Shown: positions 7,025 through 15,292, numbered from the stretch's first letter. The stretch is 21,808 nucleotides of DNA from JAJFTV01 sp964426355 (GCA_964426355.1 CAYRRA010000063.1:1-21808); one strand, 5' to 3'. Numbers and translations are program-made. The notes: generated by a model not told the origin, from the sequence alone.

Positions 7025-7390
7025 TTACCCGTACTTTGAAAACCTCTCGATTTCCACACCCACTGCCTGGCTAAACCGCACTGCACCAGGTTTCTCTATA
7101 CGAATTTTAACACCCTCAACCTGAGCAAAAGCCAGGCAGATTTCAGCCACATCATTCGCCAATGCCTCTACTGTATAACGTTCAGCAGTTTCAACATACG
7201 CAATAACTTTCTTTGCTACTGTGCGGTAATTTACGCAATCTTCTATGTTATCAGATAGAGCGCCTGGTCGCGTATCTGTATACAGTACAATGTTGAGAAG
7301 AATGTCCTGTCGTTCTGAGCGTTCTCGCTCGGATACGCCAATCACCCCACGTATCATCAAATCCTTAATAAAAATCTGATCCATTGTCAT
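7025..7390 (-). CDS. folB: dihydroneopterin aldolase
   Basis: The enzyme converts 7,8-dihydroneopterin to 6-hydroxymethyl-dihydropterin and glycolaldehyde in folate synthesis. The 121 residues match FolB. IRGVIGVSERERSERQDILLN includes the conserved Glu of the start region, VEALAND is the central pterin-pocket motif, and IRIEKPGAV carries the lysine regarded as catalytic in the family. The start overlaps the stop of the lgt-like gene (ATGA), and a GGAG lies five nucleotides upstream of it. It is the last gene of a three-gene minus-strand operon ending in the shared terminator. No other folate gene is in the window. Confidence 0.9.
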   Translation of the reverse strand: MTMDQIFIKDLMIRGVIGVSERERSERQDILLNIVLYTDTRPGALSDNIEDCVNYRTVAKKVIAYVETAERYTVEALANDVAEICLAFAQVEGVKIRIEKPGAVRFSQAVGVEIERFSKYG

Positions 7391-8148
7391 GAAGTCTCCG
7401 ATTTAGAAGCATTGATCTTTTCACGTAAAAGCCAAAAACATGCTGCCAGCACAATTGCGGCTATCATCTGAATAGTTCGAATGTTGAAAAAAAATAATGG
7501 CGGGTCGGACTGAAAAGTTGCCAGGACAATCCACGCAATCGCTGTCCACACTGAAAATTTGAGGAACAGGATACCGGATATGGACGTTTTATCCCCATCT
7601 GGAGGAACGCCCTTTACCGTCCTGAAAACAAAGAGCAACACCAAAGCTGCGCCAATGATTTCATACAACTGGGTAGGATGGCGTGGTGCTCCCCACAACT
7701 CAATAGCCCAGGGTAAATGAGTTTGAAACCCATAAAACGAACCGGATGCAAGGTGCGAAAACCCAAGAAAAACACCAAATATTGCCAATGGAAGCGTCAA
7801 TCCATCCAAAACAGCCCAAAGGTCAAGTTTTCTACGCTGTATGAGAATGAGAAATGTGACGCCACCGACCAGCAATCCGCCGGACGGCAAGAACAAGCCT
7901 GGGTTTAATGAAAGAACACTGGTAATATTTTCCATAAAAGCTGCTGGATACCGAAGGATATAGAGTATCCTTGCACCCACCAAGCCCACCAATAGAGATA
8001 TGAGCACCAGGTCATCCAGCGTTTTTGCCTCGACTTTAAATCGTGATGCGTACCTTTCCCCAAAAGATAACCCCGCCCATAAACCCAAGAGCAACAGCAG
8101 CATGGGGGTTTGCACAGCAAGAGGTCCAATATTGAGAACAGGAAGCAT
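7387..8148 (-). CDS. Lgt-family membrane protein, catalytic residues not conserved
   Basis: This 253-residue, multi-spanning membrane protein has the overall plan of prolipoprotein diacylglyceryl transferase, which moves diacylglycerol from phosphatidylglycerol to the lipobox cysteine. Seen: GARILYIL (E. coli GGRIGYVL), SGGLLVGG (E. coli FHGGLIG) and the well-kept RHPTQLYE. Not seen are the residues known to matter in E. coli Lgt. By hand alignment Tyr26 is Pro or Thr, His103 is Ser or Gly, the GRLGNFINGELWG stretch is GFSHLASGSFYG (losing Arg143, Asn146 and Glu151), and FFRQPDAQ is TFQSDPPL (losing Arg239). It could be a divergent Lgt common in this lineage or a homologue with another role. 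It overlaps tlpA upstream by one base and folB downstream by four. Confidence 0.75.
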   Translation of the reverse strand: MLPVLNIGPLAVQTPMLLLLLGLWAGLSFGERYASRFKVEAKTLDDLVLISLLVGLVGARILYILRYPAAFMENITSVLSLNPGLFLPSGGLLVGGVTFLILIQRRKLDLWAVLDGLTLPLAIFGVFLGFSHLASGSFYGFQTHLPWAIELWGAPRHPTQLYEIIGAALVLLFVFRTVKGVPPDGDKTSISGILFLKFSVWTAIAWIVLATFQSDPPLFFFNIRTIQMIAAIVLAACFWLLREKINASKSETS

Positions 8149-8687
8149 TATTTCCCCTCCAGAAGCTTACTGACATTGGATGATATTAAACTTTCAGGCA
8201 TGGGTCCGCCAATTACCACGGATCGGATAACACCTTCTTGGTCAATGAAGTAAGTGGTTGGAAAGGCTTTCACCCAATACAACTCCTCAACCTCACCTTC
8301 ACGATCCAATAAGACGGTAAAAGTGAGCATGGAATTAACCAAAAACTCTCGAACATTCAACTCCTGATCTTGTGAAGTGATATTAACCGCAAGAATGACC
8401 AATCCCTGGTCATTTAATTTTTGATACACGTTTTCCAGGGCGGGCATCTCTGCTTGACAGGGTTTACACCAGCTTGCCCAAAGGTTTAAGATGACTGGCT
8501 GCCCGCGAAATTGCGAGAGGTTAATTTGATTTCCATCGAGATCCTCAAGAGTAAAATCGGGTGCAAAAAAACCCTCTCGAGGTACAGCAAGCCAACCTTC
8601 ATCGCTGGTGTTCACAAATGCAGCAGTTAATCCAATCCAACAAGCTGCAAGCAGTAAGATGATAATTTGGATTCTGCGATTGGTCAT
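8148..8687 (-). CDS. TlpA/ResA-like membrane-anchored thiol-disulfide oxidoreductase
   Basis: A 179-residue thioredoxin-fold protein facing outside the cytoplasm. Residues 1-25 hold a TNRR cap and a hydrophobic segment acting as a signal anchor. LAAC at 13-16 could be read as a lipobox, but the hydrophobic run continues beyond it. The AhpC/TSA-Redoxin domain starts at about APDFTLEDLDG (42-52). The active site is WCKPC (73-77), a CxxC of the TlpA/ResA type, and FPTTYFIDQEG carries the cis-proline. Such proteins reduce exported disulfides, for example of apocytochrome c, or act as peroxiredoxin-like reductants; the substrate is unknown. It is first in an operon with the lgt-like gene and folB and has its own promoter at 8751-8779. 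Confidence 0.9.
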   Translation of the reverse strand: MTNRRIQIIILLLAACWIGLTAAFVNTSDEGWLAVPREGFFAPDFTLEDLDGNQINLSQFRGQPVILNLWASWCKPCQAEMPALENVYQKLNDQGLVILAVNITSQDQELNVREFLVNSMLTFTVLLDREGEVEELYWVKAFPTTYFIDQEGVIRSVVIGGPMPESLISSNVSKLLEGK

Positions 8688-8710
8688 TTTTATCTACCTT
8701 GCTCTGTCAA

Positions 8711-8732
8711 TAAAAAAGGGTTGCTTTCCCTT
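8711..8732 (-). terminator. weak U-tract hairpin in the tlpA leader
   Basis: Read on the minus strand, AAGGG and CCCTT form a 5-bp stem (about 7 bp counting wobble) with a 7-nt loop, followed by a T6 run. It lies between the predicted transcription start near 8744 and the tlpA ATG at 8687. It could act as a weak attenuator or pause site, but the stem is short. Confidence 0.25.
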
Positions 8733-8750
8733 CTGTCTTCTGGTTGCATA

Positions 8751-8779
8751 ATAGTATGGTAAATCTATCGGCATGTCAA
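8751..8779 (-). promoter_or_regulatory. promoter of the tlpA-lgt-folB operon
   Basis: On the minus strand, TTGACA (8779-8774) and TACTAT (8756-8751) are separated by 17 nt. Transcription would begin near 8744, leaving a leader of about 57 nt before tlpA. The remaining divergent interval up to tkt (8780-8967) shows only weak promoter-like pairs for the plus strand and an AT-rich 8-bp dyad (8855-8862 with 8867-8874). Confidence 0.75.
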
Positions 8780-8967
8780 GCAGACCTTAACGGTGAAAGG
8801 TGAATTGCTCATTCATTTTTCCCATCCCAGAATCCTTTTCCGGTGTGGGAATGTAAGAAAAAATCCTTTTTCTTCGATGTGGTTACCCTGGAAAAGAAAT
8901 GAAGTCACATCCCTTCATCCGGGCGATGGTAAAATAAGTCAAGATAAGATTTACAGGAGAAATAATC

Positions 8968-10980
8968 ATGGTTTCGCCGGAAGAAATATCCCCAAAAGCT
9001 GTTAATACAATTCGATTTTTATCGGCAGATGGCGTTCAAAAAGCCAACTCCGGACACCCTGGTTTACCAATGGGCACAGCAGCGATTGCGTACACAATTT
9101 GGATGTATCACCTGAAACATAATCCATCTAACCCCCAATGGTTTAATCGAGATCGCTTTGTTCTTTCCGGCGGACATGGCTCAATGCTTCTCTACAGCCT
9201 GTTGCATCTGACCGGTTATGACCTTGCTCTGGATGAATTGAAAGAATTTCGCCAATGGGGCAGCCGAACACCTGGACACCCGGAATACCCTCTAACGCCC
9301 GGCGTCGAAACCACAACCGGTCCACTGGGGCAAGGATTTGCGAATGGGGTTGGCATGGCGATTGCAGAGGCACAGCTTGCCGCAAAATATAACCAGCCCG
9401 GTTTCCCCCTGGTAGACCATTATGTCTATGCCATTGTGACGGATGGCGACTTGATGGAAGGTGTCACCTCTGAAGCAGCCTCTCTTGCGGGACACTTCTC
9501 GTTGGGTAAATTGATCTACCTCTACGATGACAATCGCATATCAATTGATGGCTCAACAGAACTTGCGTTCACAGAGGATCGCGCCAGGCGATTTGAAGCT
9601 TATGGCTGGCAGGTGCTTCATGTTAGCGACGGTAATTCTGTAAAACAGATTGATCAGGCGATCCGGCAAGCAAAAATTGATCCCAGACCATCATTAATCA
9701 TCTGCCGCACGCATATTGGTTTTGGCTTACCAACAAAACAAGATACATCCGAGGCGCACGGCTCGCCACCAGGATCAGATGAACTCCTGGCAGCCAAAAG
9801 AAATTTGGGGTATCCCGAAGAACCCCCATTTTTCATCTCAGAAGATGTCCTCGACCACTTCCGAACCTCTATAAAAACAGGTCGCCAGGCTGAGGAAGAA
9901 TGGAATACGTTATTCTCCCAATATACTCACAATTACTCTTCCCTTGCTGCCGAGTTCTCGCGCCGCATGGCTGGAAAACTGCCAGAAGATTGGGAAGATG
10001 TGATTAAAGAATTTCCCCCTGACCCTAAAGGCATGGCAACCCGACAGGCATCTGGAAAGGTCATCAACCAGATCGCGGCGGTATTACCCGAATTATTTGG
10101 CGGCTCCGCAGACCTGACCCCGTCAAATAATACGTGGATCAACGGCGAAGAAAGTTTCCAGGCTGATCACCACCTCGGTCGATATCTTCATTATGGCGTC
10201 AGGGAACATGCGATGGGTTCCATCATGAATGGCATGGCGTATCATGGAGGAATCATCCCTTACGGCGCAACTTTCCTGGTTTTCTCCGATTATGTGCGCC
10301 CTGCCATCCGTCTCTCCGCATTATCACACCTACGAAGCATCTGGATTTTTACCCATGATAGTATCGGGTTGGGTGAAGATGGACCAACGCACCAACCCGT
10401 TGAACACCTGGCAGCTCTCCGGGCAATCCCCAACCTTTGCGTGATACGACCAGCAGATGCAAACGAGACCGCAGAGGCATGGAAAACTGCGATCCGCAGG
10501 CAAAATGCACCCACCCTGATTGCCTTATCACGGCAGGCAATACCGACACTGGATCGCAGTAAAAATGCTGCTGCTAGCGGTCTACAATACGGGGCATATA
10601 TCTTGAAAGAATTTGGTTCTGGAAAGCCAGATATCATTCTCATGGCATCCGGGTCTGAGGTTGACCTGATTATGTCTGCGGGTGAAGAACTGGCAATGCA
10701 AGGCATTAATGCCCGAATTGTTTCCTTTCCAAGCTGGGACCTGTTTGAAGCACAAGATACCGCATATCAGGAGCAGGTTTTGCCACCCTCAATCACAAAA
10801 CGAATCGCCGTTGAAGCCGGCATAACCATGGGGTGGGAACGATGGGTCGGTAATTCCGGGAAAATCATAGGAATCAACAGGTATGGCGCCTCCGCACCGG
10901 CGAAGGTGCTGATGGAGAAGTTCGACTTCACCAAAGAAAATGTCGTTACATCTGTAATCAACTTATTGAAAGAAGCATAG
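8968..10980 (+). CDS. tkt: transketolase
   Basis: This thiamine-diphosphate enzyme transfers two-carbon ketol units between pentose, triose and hexose phosphates. At 670 residues it is a full bacterial/plant-type transketolase. NSGHPGLPMG (27-36), with His30 at the cofactor, GPLGQGFANGVGMA and GDLMEGVTSEAASLAGH form the ThDP/metal site. GVREHAMG around residue 413 carries the catalytic Glu of the pyrimidine domain, and the C-terminal domain starts at about 540. ATG 8968 follows ACAGGAGAAA. It heads a compact operon with rpiB and tal-pgi. Dihydroxyacetone synthase is similar, but the neighbours favour transketolase. Confidence 0.96.
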   Translation: MVSPEEISPKAVNTIRFLSADGVQKANSGHPGLPMGTAAIAYTIWMYHLKHNPSNPQWFNRDRFVLSGGHGSMLLYSLLHLTGYDLALDELKEFRQWGSRTPGHPEYPLTPGVETTTGPLGQGFANGVGMAIAEAQLAAKYNQPGFPLVDHYVYAIVTDGDLMEGVTSEAASLAGHFSLGKLIYLYDDNRISIDGSTELAFTEDRARRFEAYGWQVLHVSDGNSVKQIDQAIRQAKIDPRPSLIICRTHIGFGLPTKQDTSEAHGSPPGSDELLAAKRNLGYPEEPPFFISEDVLDHFRTSIKTGRQAEEEWNTLFSQYTHNYSSLAAEFSRRMAGKLPEDWEDVIKEFPPDPKGMATRQASGKVINQIAAVLPELFGGSADLTPSNNTWINGEESFQADHHLGRYLHYGVREHAMGSIMNGMAYHGGIIPYGATFLVFSDYVRPAIRLSALSHLRSIWIFTHDSIGLGEDGPTHQPVEHLAALRAIPNLCVIRPADANETAEAWKTAIRRQNAPTLIALSRQAIPTLDRSKNAAASGLQYGAYILKEFGSGKPDIILMASGSEVDLIMSAGEELAMQGINARIVSFPSWDLFEAQDTAYQEQVLPPSITKRIAVEAGITMGWERWVGNSGKIIGINRYGASAPAKVLMEKFDFTKENVVTSVINLLKEA

Positions 10981-10982
10981 GT

Positions 10983-11450
10983 ATGAAAATTGCGATTGCA
11001 TCTGATCATGCAGGGTTTTCGCTAAAAACTGAAATCATTGATGCTGTTAAAGCTGCCGGTTATGAAATTCTCGATTTAGGAACCGACAGCACAAAAAGCG
11101 TGGATTATCCCGACTTTTCAGAAAAAATAGGAAATTCGATCCAAAACCAGATTGTTCAAAAGGGGATCCTGATTTGCGGCTCTGGAATTGGCGCAAGTAT
11201 TGCTGCCAACAAGCTTAAAGGAGTATATGCCGCAATCTGTCATGATACTTATTCTGCACACCAGGGAGTGGAACACGACAATATGAATGTGCTTTGCCTG
11301 GGCGGGCGCATCATCGGTGCAGAACTGGCTAAGGAAATCGTGTTTGCGTTTTTGTCTGCCAGATTTAGTGAAGAAGAACGGCATATCCGTCGTACAAACA
11401 AAATCTACCAGCTTGAAAAATATGGACATCTCTCAATGGAGAAGAAATAA
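10983..11450 (+). CDS. rpiB: ribose-5-phosphate isomerase B
   Basis: It interconverts ribose-5-P and ribulose-5-P. The 155 residues fit the RpiB/LacAB family. SDHAGF (7-12) is the phosphate-site start, ICGSGIGASIAANK holds the catalytic cysteine used as general base, and CHDTYSAHQGVEHDNMNVL contains the family histidine and the Asn/Asp after it. The start lies 2 nt after the tkt stop and the stop lies 2 nt before tal-pgi, so translation is probably coupled. Allose-6-P isomerase activity is possible in this family; the neighbours argue for the pentose phosphate role. Confidence 0.95.
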   Translation: MKIAIASDHAGFSLKTEIIDAVKAAGYEILDLGTDSTKSVDYPDFSEKIGNSIQNQIVQKGILICGSGIGASIAANKLKGVYAAICHDTYSAHQGVEHDNMNVLCLGGRIIGAELAKEIVFAFLSARFSEEERHIRRTNKIYQLEKYGHLSMEKK

Positions 11451-11452
11451 GA

Positions 11453-14245
11453 ATGTCGGAAACAATAAGAAAAGTGTATCACTTGGGACAATCCTTATGG
11501 TATGACAACATCCAGAGACGTTTATTGGAAAATAGTGCATTAGAGAAACTGATCTACGACGGCTCAATTTATGGCATAACATCCAATCCAAGCATCTTTC
11601 AGAAAGCCATTGCAGAGACCAGCGATTATGATGACAGCATTCAATGTATGGCGTGGGCTGGGCTGTCTGCCAACGAAATTTTCTATGAACTTGCAATCGC
11701 AGACATCCAGGCTGCTGCGGATTTGTTCCAGGATGTATTTCGCCAATCAAAGGGAAAAGACGGCTATGTAAGTCTTGAGGTTAACCCTTTTCTTGCAAAA
11801 GACACAGAAGCGACAATTGGGGAAGCGTTGCTATTATGGCAAAAAGTCAATCGCCCGAATCTGATGGTAAAAATACCAGCCACAAAGGAAGGGTTGCCCG
11901 CCGTCAGGCGCTGTATTGCCGAAGGACTCAATATCAATGTGACCTTGATATTCTCCATTCAACGCTACGCAGAAGTCATCGATGCCTACCTTTCTGGTCT
12001 TGAAGACCGCGCTAAACAAGGTTTACCCATCGATCAAATCGCTTCTGTTGCCTCTTTTTTCGTCTCACGTGTAGACAATAAAGTGGATGCTCTTCTGCAA
12101 AAAATGGTGGAAGCAGGCAAACTTTCCATTGAATTGCAAAAAGCTCTTTCCGGCACAGCAGCCATTGCCAATTCGCGCCTGGCATACCACCTTTTCAACA
12201 AGCAATTTACCTCACCACGTTTCCTGGCATTAAAGCAAATGGGGGCAAATATCCAGAGACCTCTCTGGGCATCAACCAGCACAAAGAACCCCGCTTATCC
12301 CGACATTCTGTACGTGCAAGGGTTAATCATCGCGGATACGGTCAACACCGTTCCCCCGGCAACTCTGTCTGCTTTCAGTGACCACGGCGTAGCTGAGCTC
12401 GGTTTCTCACTTGAAAAAGACCGTTCCGAAGAACAAATAGCCCGCTTAACTGAATTAGGTATCGATATGAACCGGGTAACTGCCGAATTGGAAATCGAAG
12501 GGGTTAACGCTTTTTCAACGGCATTCGAAGGGCTACTGGAAACGTTGGAAAAGAAAGCATCTGCCTTAAAAAATGAATTGGGCGATTTGCATGAGACAGT
12601 TGCGAATTCCATACTCGAGCACAAGCAAAATAAGACAATTCAAAGGCTATACGAAAAAGACCCCGCATTATGGACAGATGATCCTGAACAGCAAAAAGAA
12701 ATCCTGGATCGTCTGGGGTGGTTAGACTTGCCGCAAAGCAGTCGCGAAATTCTCTGGAGCCTGAATAAGGTTAAAAAGGAATTATTCCAGACCGGGATTC
12801 ACCACGCGTTGCTGTTAGGTATGGGGGGATCATCACTTGCGCCAGAAGTCATTTCTTCGGTTTTTAGCGATTTGTCCGACTGTGCACCAGAGAGCCTGAC
12901 CTTAACAATCCTTGACAGCACAAACCCAATTGAAGTTAAAAAAACCTGCGAAACGATTGACTTCAAAAAGACTGTTTTCATCGTTGCAAGCAAATCGGGA
13001 ACAACCACAGAAGTCATAGCGTTAATGAATTTCTTCTGGGAAAAATCCATACAGGTTCTTGGCAAAGACACCCCAGGTCATTTCATCGCAATAACAGATC
13101 CTGGCACCTGGCTGGAAAAAACTGCCAAAGAAAGAGGTTTTCGCAACGTATTCTCCTCAAATCCCCAAGTCGGCGGCAGATTTTCGGCACTTACTCATTT
13201 CGGTTTGTTTCCCGCAACACTGATAGGCGTGGATACCAGGTGTTTTCTGGAACGCGCAGAGAAGGAAATGCATTTTTGCCAGCCATCGCAACCTGATCAC
13301 AGCAATCCGGGGCTTTTACTTGGCATTCTCATGGCACAGGCAGTGAAGAACGGGAAAAACAAGATAACCTTCTTAGCTGATCCCCAACTTGTGACATTCG
13401 GATCGTGGTTGGAACAGCTTATCGCTGAAAGCAGCGGCAAACACGGCAAAGGGATTATTCCTGTGGACCTCGAGCCCATCGGAAACCCTGAGGATTATCA
13501 GCAGGACAGGTTATTTATTTATCTCCGTCACAAAGGCGCTATCGAAAAACAAGCTGAATCCTTGCAAAAAGCGGGGTTTCCGCTGGTCCGCTTTACGCTA
13601 AAGGATATAAATGACCTTGCAGCCCAATTTTACCGCTGGGAGGTTGCCACAGCCATTGCGTGCGCATGCTTGAATGTGAACGCATTTGACCAACCCGACG
13701 TCCAGGACAGCAAGACGCGCACCAAAGCAAAAGTTGAAATCCTGAAAACGGGAGGGGCGACAGAGGACCATCCTGATTGGCAAAACCATTCTGCTACCCT
13801 ATACTGGAAAAACCTCCCGCGCTTGAAAGAAGAAACCACTCTGAATGATTTATTTGCAGGATTTTTGTCCACTCTTGAGCCGGGTGATTATCTGGCAATT
13901 AACGCTTACCTGTCTCGAACCATTACAGTAGTGCAATCCCTGCAAGCGCTTCGTAAAGCAATCAGGGCAAAATATGGAGTGGCAACCACTTTGGGTTTCG
14001 GACCCAGGTTTTTACATTCCACGGGACAGCTTCATAAAGGTGGACCAAACGTTGGAAAATTCCTGCTTCTCACAGAACAGGTGCCTGACCCGCTTGAAAT
14101 CCCGGGCGAAGGCTTATCTTTTAACCAATTAATCCTTGCCCAGGCGGCAGGAGACAAAGAAGCTTTGTTGGCACGGGGAAGAAATGTCTTTCATATCCAT
14201 TTCAAAGACACCGGAAATCAGGCTATTCTAAACGATTTGGTTTAA
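11453..14245 (+). CDS. tal-pgi: bifunctional transaldolase / glucose-6-phosphate isomerase
   Basis: A 930-residue fusion. Residues 1 to about 370 are a transaldolase: Asp18 in LWYDNI, SNPSIFQKA (44-52), and the Schiff-base Lys140 in NLMVKIPATKEGLPAV. Residues about 390-930 are a phosphoglucose isomerase: GMGGSSLAPEV (446-456), the sugar-phosphate SIS signature SKSGTTTEV (503-511), and FGPRFLHSTGQLHKGGP near 848-865. Fused proteins of this type are known in several bacterial phyla. Joining the two activities links transaldolase-derived fructose-6-P to glucose-6-P directly. The start is 2 nt after rpiB. The last 23 nt overlap the convergent ROK kinase gene, and no terminator is visible. Confidence 0.94.
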   Translation: MSETIRKVYHLGQSLWYDNIQRRLLENSALEKLIYDGSIYGITSNPSIFQKAIAETSDYDDSIQCMAWAGLSANEIFYELAIADIQAAADLFQDVFRQSKGKDGYVSLEVNPFLAKDTEATIGEALLLWQKVNRPNLMVKIPATKEGLPAVRRCIAEGLNINVTLIFSIQRYAEVIDAYLSGLEDRAKQGLPIDQIASVASFFVSRVDNKVDALLQKMVEAGKLSIELQKALSGTAAIANSRLAYHLFNKQFTSPRFLALKQMGANIQRPLWASTSTKNPAYPDILYVQGLIIADTVNTVPPATLSAFSDHGVAELGFSLEKDRSEEQIARLTELGIDMNRVTAELEIEGVNAFSTAFEGLLETLEKKASALKNELGDLHETVANSILEHKQNKTIQRLYEKDPALWTDDPEQQKEILDRLGWLDLPQSSREILWSLNKVKKELFQTGIHHALLLGMGGSSLAPEVISSVFSDLSDCAPESLTLTILDSTNPIEVKKTCETIDFKKTVFIVASKSGTTTEVIALMNFFWEKSIQVLGKDTPGHFIAITDPGTWLEKTAKERGFRNVFSSNPQVGGRFSALTHFGLFPATLIGVDTRCFLERAEKEMHFCQPSQPDHSNPGLLLGILMAQAVKNGKNKITFLADPQLVTFGSWLEQLIAESSGKHGKGIIPVDLEPIGNPEDYQQDRLFIYLRHKGAIEKQAESLQKAGFPLVRFTLKDINDLAAQFYRWEVATAIACACLNVNAFDQPDVQDSKTRTKAKVEILKTGGATEDHPDWQNHSATLYWKNLPRLKEETTLNDLFAGFLSTLEPGDYLAINAYLSRTITVVQSLQALRKAIRAKYGVATTLGFGPRFLHSTGQLHKGGPNVGKFLLLTEQVPDPLEIPGEGLSFNQLILAQAAGDKEALLARGRNVFHIHFKDTGNQAILNDLV

Positions 14246-15143
14246 GATTCTCCATTTTTATCTTCGCCAGAGCAACGGCACCCAATACGCCTGCCCGATC
14301 CCCCAGGGCAGGCGCAACGATGTATTGGTCGATCTCATCTGTGATTTCCTGTGCTTTAACATAACCTGCAAGGTAGGATAATACTTTATCGCGGATCAAT
14401 GGAAAGAGAAAACCCCTTTTCATCACACCACCTCCGAGAATAATCCGTTGGGGGGAGTAAGAACAGATCAAGCTTTGCAACCCTAACGCAATGTAATGCG
14501 CTTCCAAATCCCATGCCGGGTGATTTTCCGGCAAATCTTTTGCTGAACACCCCCAGCGTTTCTCAATCGCCGGTCCAGATGCCAGCCCCTCAAAACAGCT
14601 ATAGTGGAATGGGCAAATCCCGGGAAAGGGATCAATTTTCGTGTCATGAGGTAAAAGGATGTGCCCCATTTCCGGATGAACCAAACCATGCACGGGTTCT
14701 GAGTGGATAATCGCACCGCCTCCGATACCTGTTCCGATCGTCAGATAAAGAAACTGATCCAAACCACGAGCAGCGCCCCAAAGCCATTCACCTAATGCAG
14801 CGCCGTTAGTGTCTGTGTCAAAAAACATGGGGATTTGTGTGTTCTTCTTGATTTCCCCTAACAGATTAAAATTTCCCCAGCCAGGTTTTGGCGTAGAGGT
14901 GATGAAACCATAATGTGGGGATTCGGGGTGAAGATCAACTGGACCGAAAGAAGCCAGACCAATCCCTTTGATTTTATGTCCTTTGCTTGAAATGAACGGC
15001 TCAAAAAAACGGGCAATCTTATTTACAGTGACACCGGGAGATTCGGTGGCAAACTGCGTTTCTGCAATGACCTCTGTTGGAGATTTTGCCACAATGCAAA
15101 CGCATTTTGTTCCGCCTGTTTCTATTCCGCCGTAGTAATCCAT
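14223..15143 (-). CDS. ROK-family sugar kinase (fructokinase type)
   Basis: A cytoplasmic ATP-dependent hexose kinase. From ATG 15143 it has 306 residues beginning MDYYGGIETGGTKCVC, the ROK phosphate-binding start, with GGGAG just upstream. A longer frame open from 15242 would add a non-family N-terminus. DTDTNGAALGE holds the catalytic Asp region and LTIGTGIGGGAI the second ATP loop. HPEMGHILL followed by CPFHYSCFEGLASGPAI is the zinc-binding block (His plus Cys residues) typical of ROK fructokinases such as B. subtilis GmuE/ScrK types. Its product would feed the isomerase encoded by the convergent tal-pgi gene. Glucokinase or mannokinase activity cannot be excluded. Confidence 0.9.
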   Translation of the reverse strand: MDYYGGIETGGTKCVCIVAKSPTEVIAETQFATESPGVTVNKIARFFEPFISSKGHKIKGIGLASFGPVDLHPESPHYGFITSTPKPGWGNFNLLGEIKKNTQIPMFFDTDTNGAALGEWLWGAARGLDQFLYLTIGTGIGGGAIIHSEPVHGLVHPEMGHILLPHDTKIDPFPGICPFHYSCFEGLASGPAIEKRWGCSAKDLPENHPAWDLEAHYIALGLQSLICSYSPQRIILGGGVMKRGFLFPLIRDKVLSYLAGYVKAQEITDEIDQYIVAPALGDRAGVLGAVALAKIKMENLKPNRLE

Positions 15144-15192
15144 CTTTCTCCCAAAATGATATGGTGAAACCAGAAGCTCAGAACAAAAGGGT

Positions 15193-15224
15193 TCAAGACA
15201 TTGTTCTTGAGTTTGTAAATTATA
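15193..15224 (-). promoter_or_regulatory. possible promoter and palindrome upstream of the ROK kinase
   Basis: On the minus strand, TATAAT occupies 15224-15219 with only a T-rich stretch at the -35 position. Just downstream, TCAAGA (15193-15198) and TCTTGA (15205-15210) form a 6-bp dyad around a 6-nt centre, where a repressor could block transcription. Weak evidence for the promoter, moderate for the dyad. Confidence 0.35.
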
Positions 15225-15263
15225 AATCATTCTTTTCGACAAAAAAAAACAAAATACAGTGCT

Positions 15264-15292
15264 AATAGGGAACGGTACCTACCTTTCCTATT
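15264..15292. repeat. inverted repeat overlapping the -35 of the SpoU promoter
   Basis: AATAGGGAA (15264-15272) and TTTCCTATT (15284-15292) are inverted copies with one mismatch, and the palindrome GGTACC (15274-15279) lies between them. The right arm enters the -35 hexamer at 15291. The position suits an operator shared by the divergent ROK and SpoU genes, but no regulator gene is nearby. Confidence 0.4.

Noticed and set aside
8855..8874. AAGAAAAA/TTTTTCTT dyad upstream of tkt as a terminator
   Set aside because: Stem is almost entirely A/T with no GC core; likely chance in an AT-rich interval.
8793..9005. 70-codon plus-strand frame before tkt
   Set aside because: No ribosome-binding site and no family resemblance, and it runs into the tkt start in another frame. 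The tkt start has a good SD.
10290..10706. 138-codon minus-strand frame inside tkt
   Set aside because: A codon-structure shadow of the transketolase gene; no start signals.
15144..15242. 33-codon N-terminal extension of the ROK kinase
   Set aside because: Would place residues ahead of the universal ROK N-terminal strand. GGGAG precedes the later ATG, and the predicted -10 region lies inside the extension.
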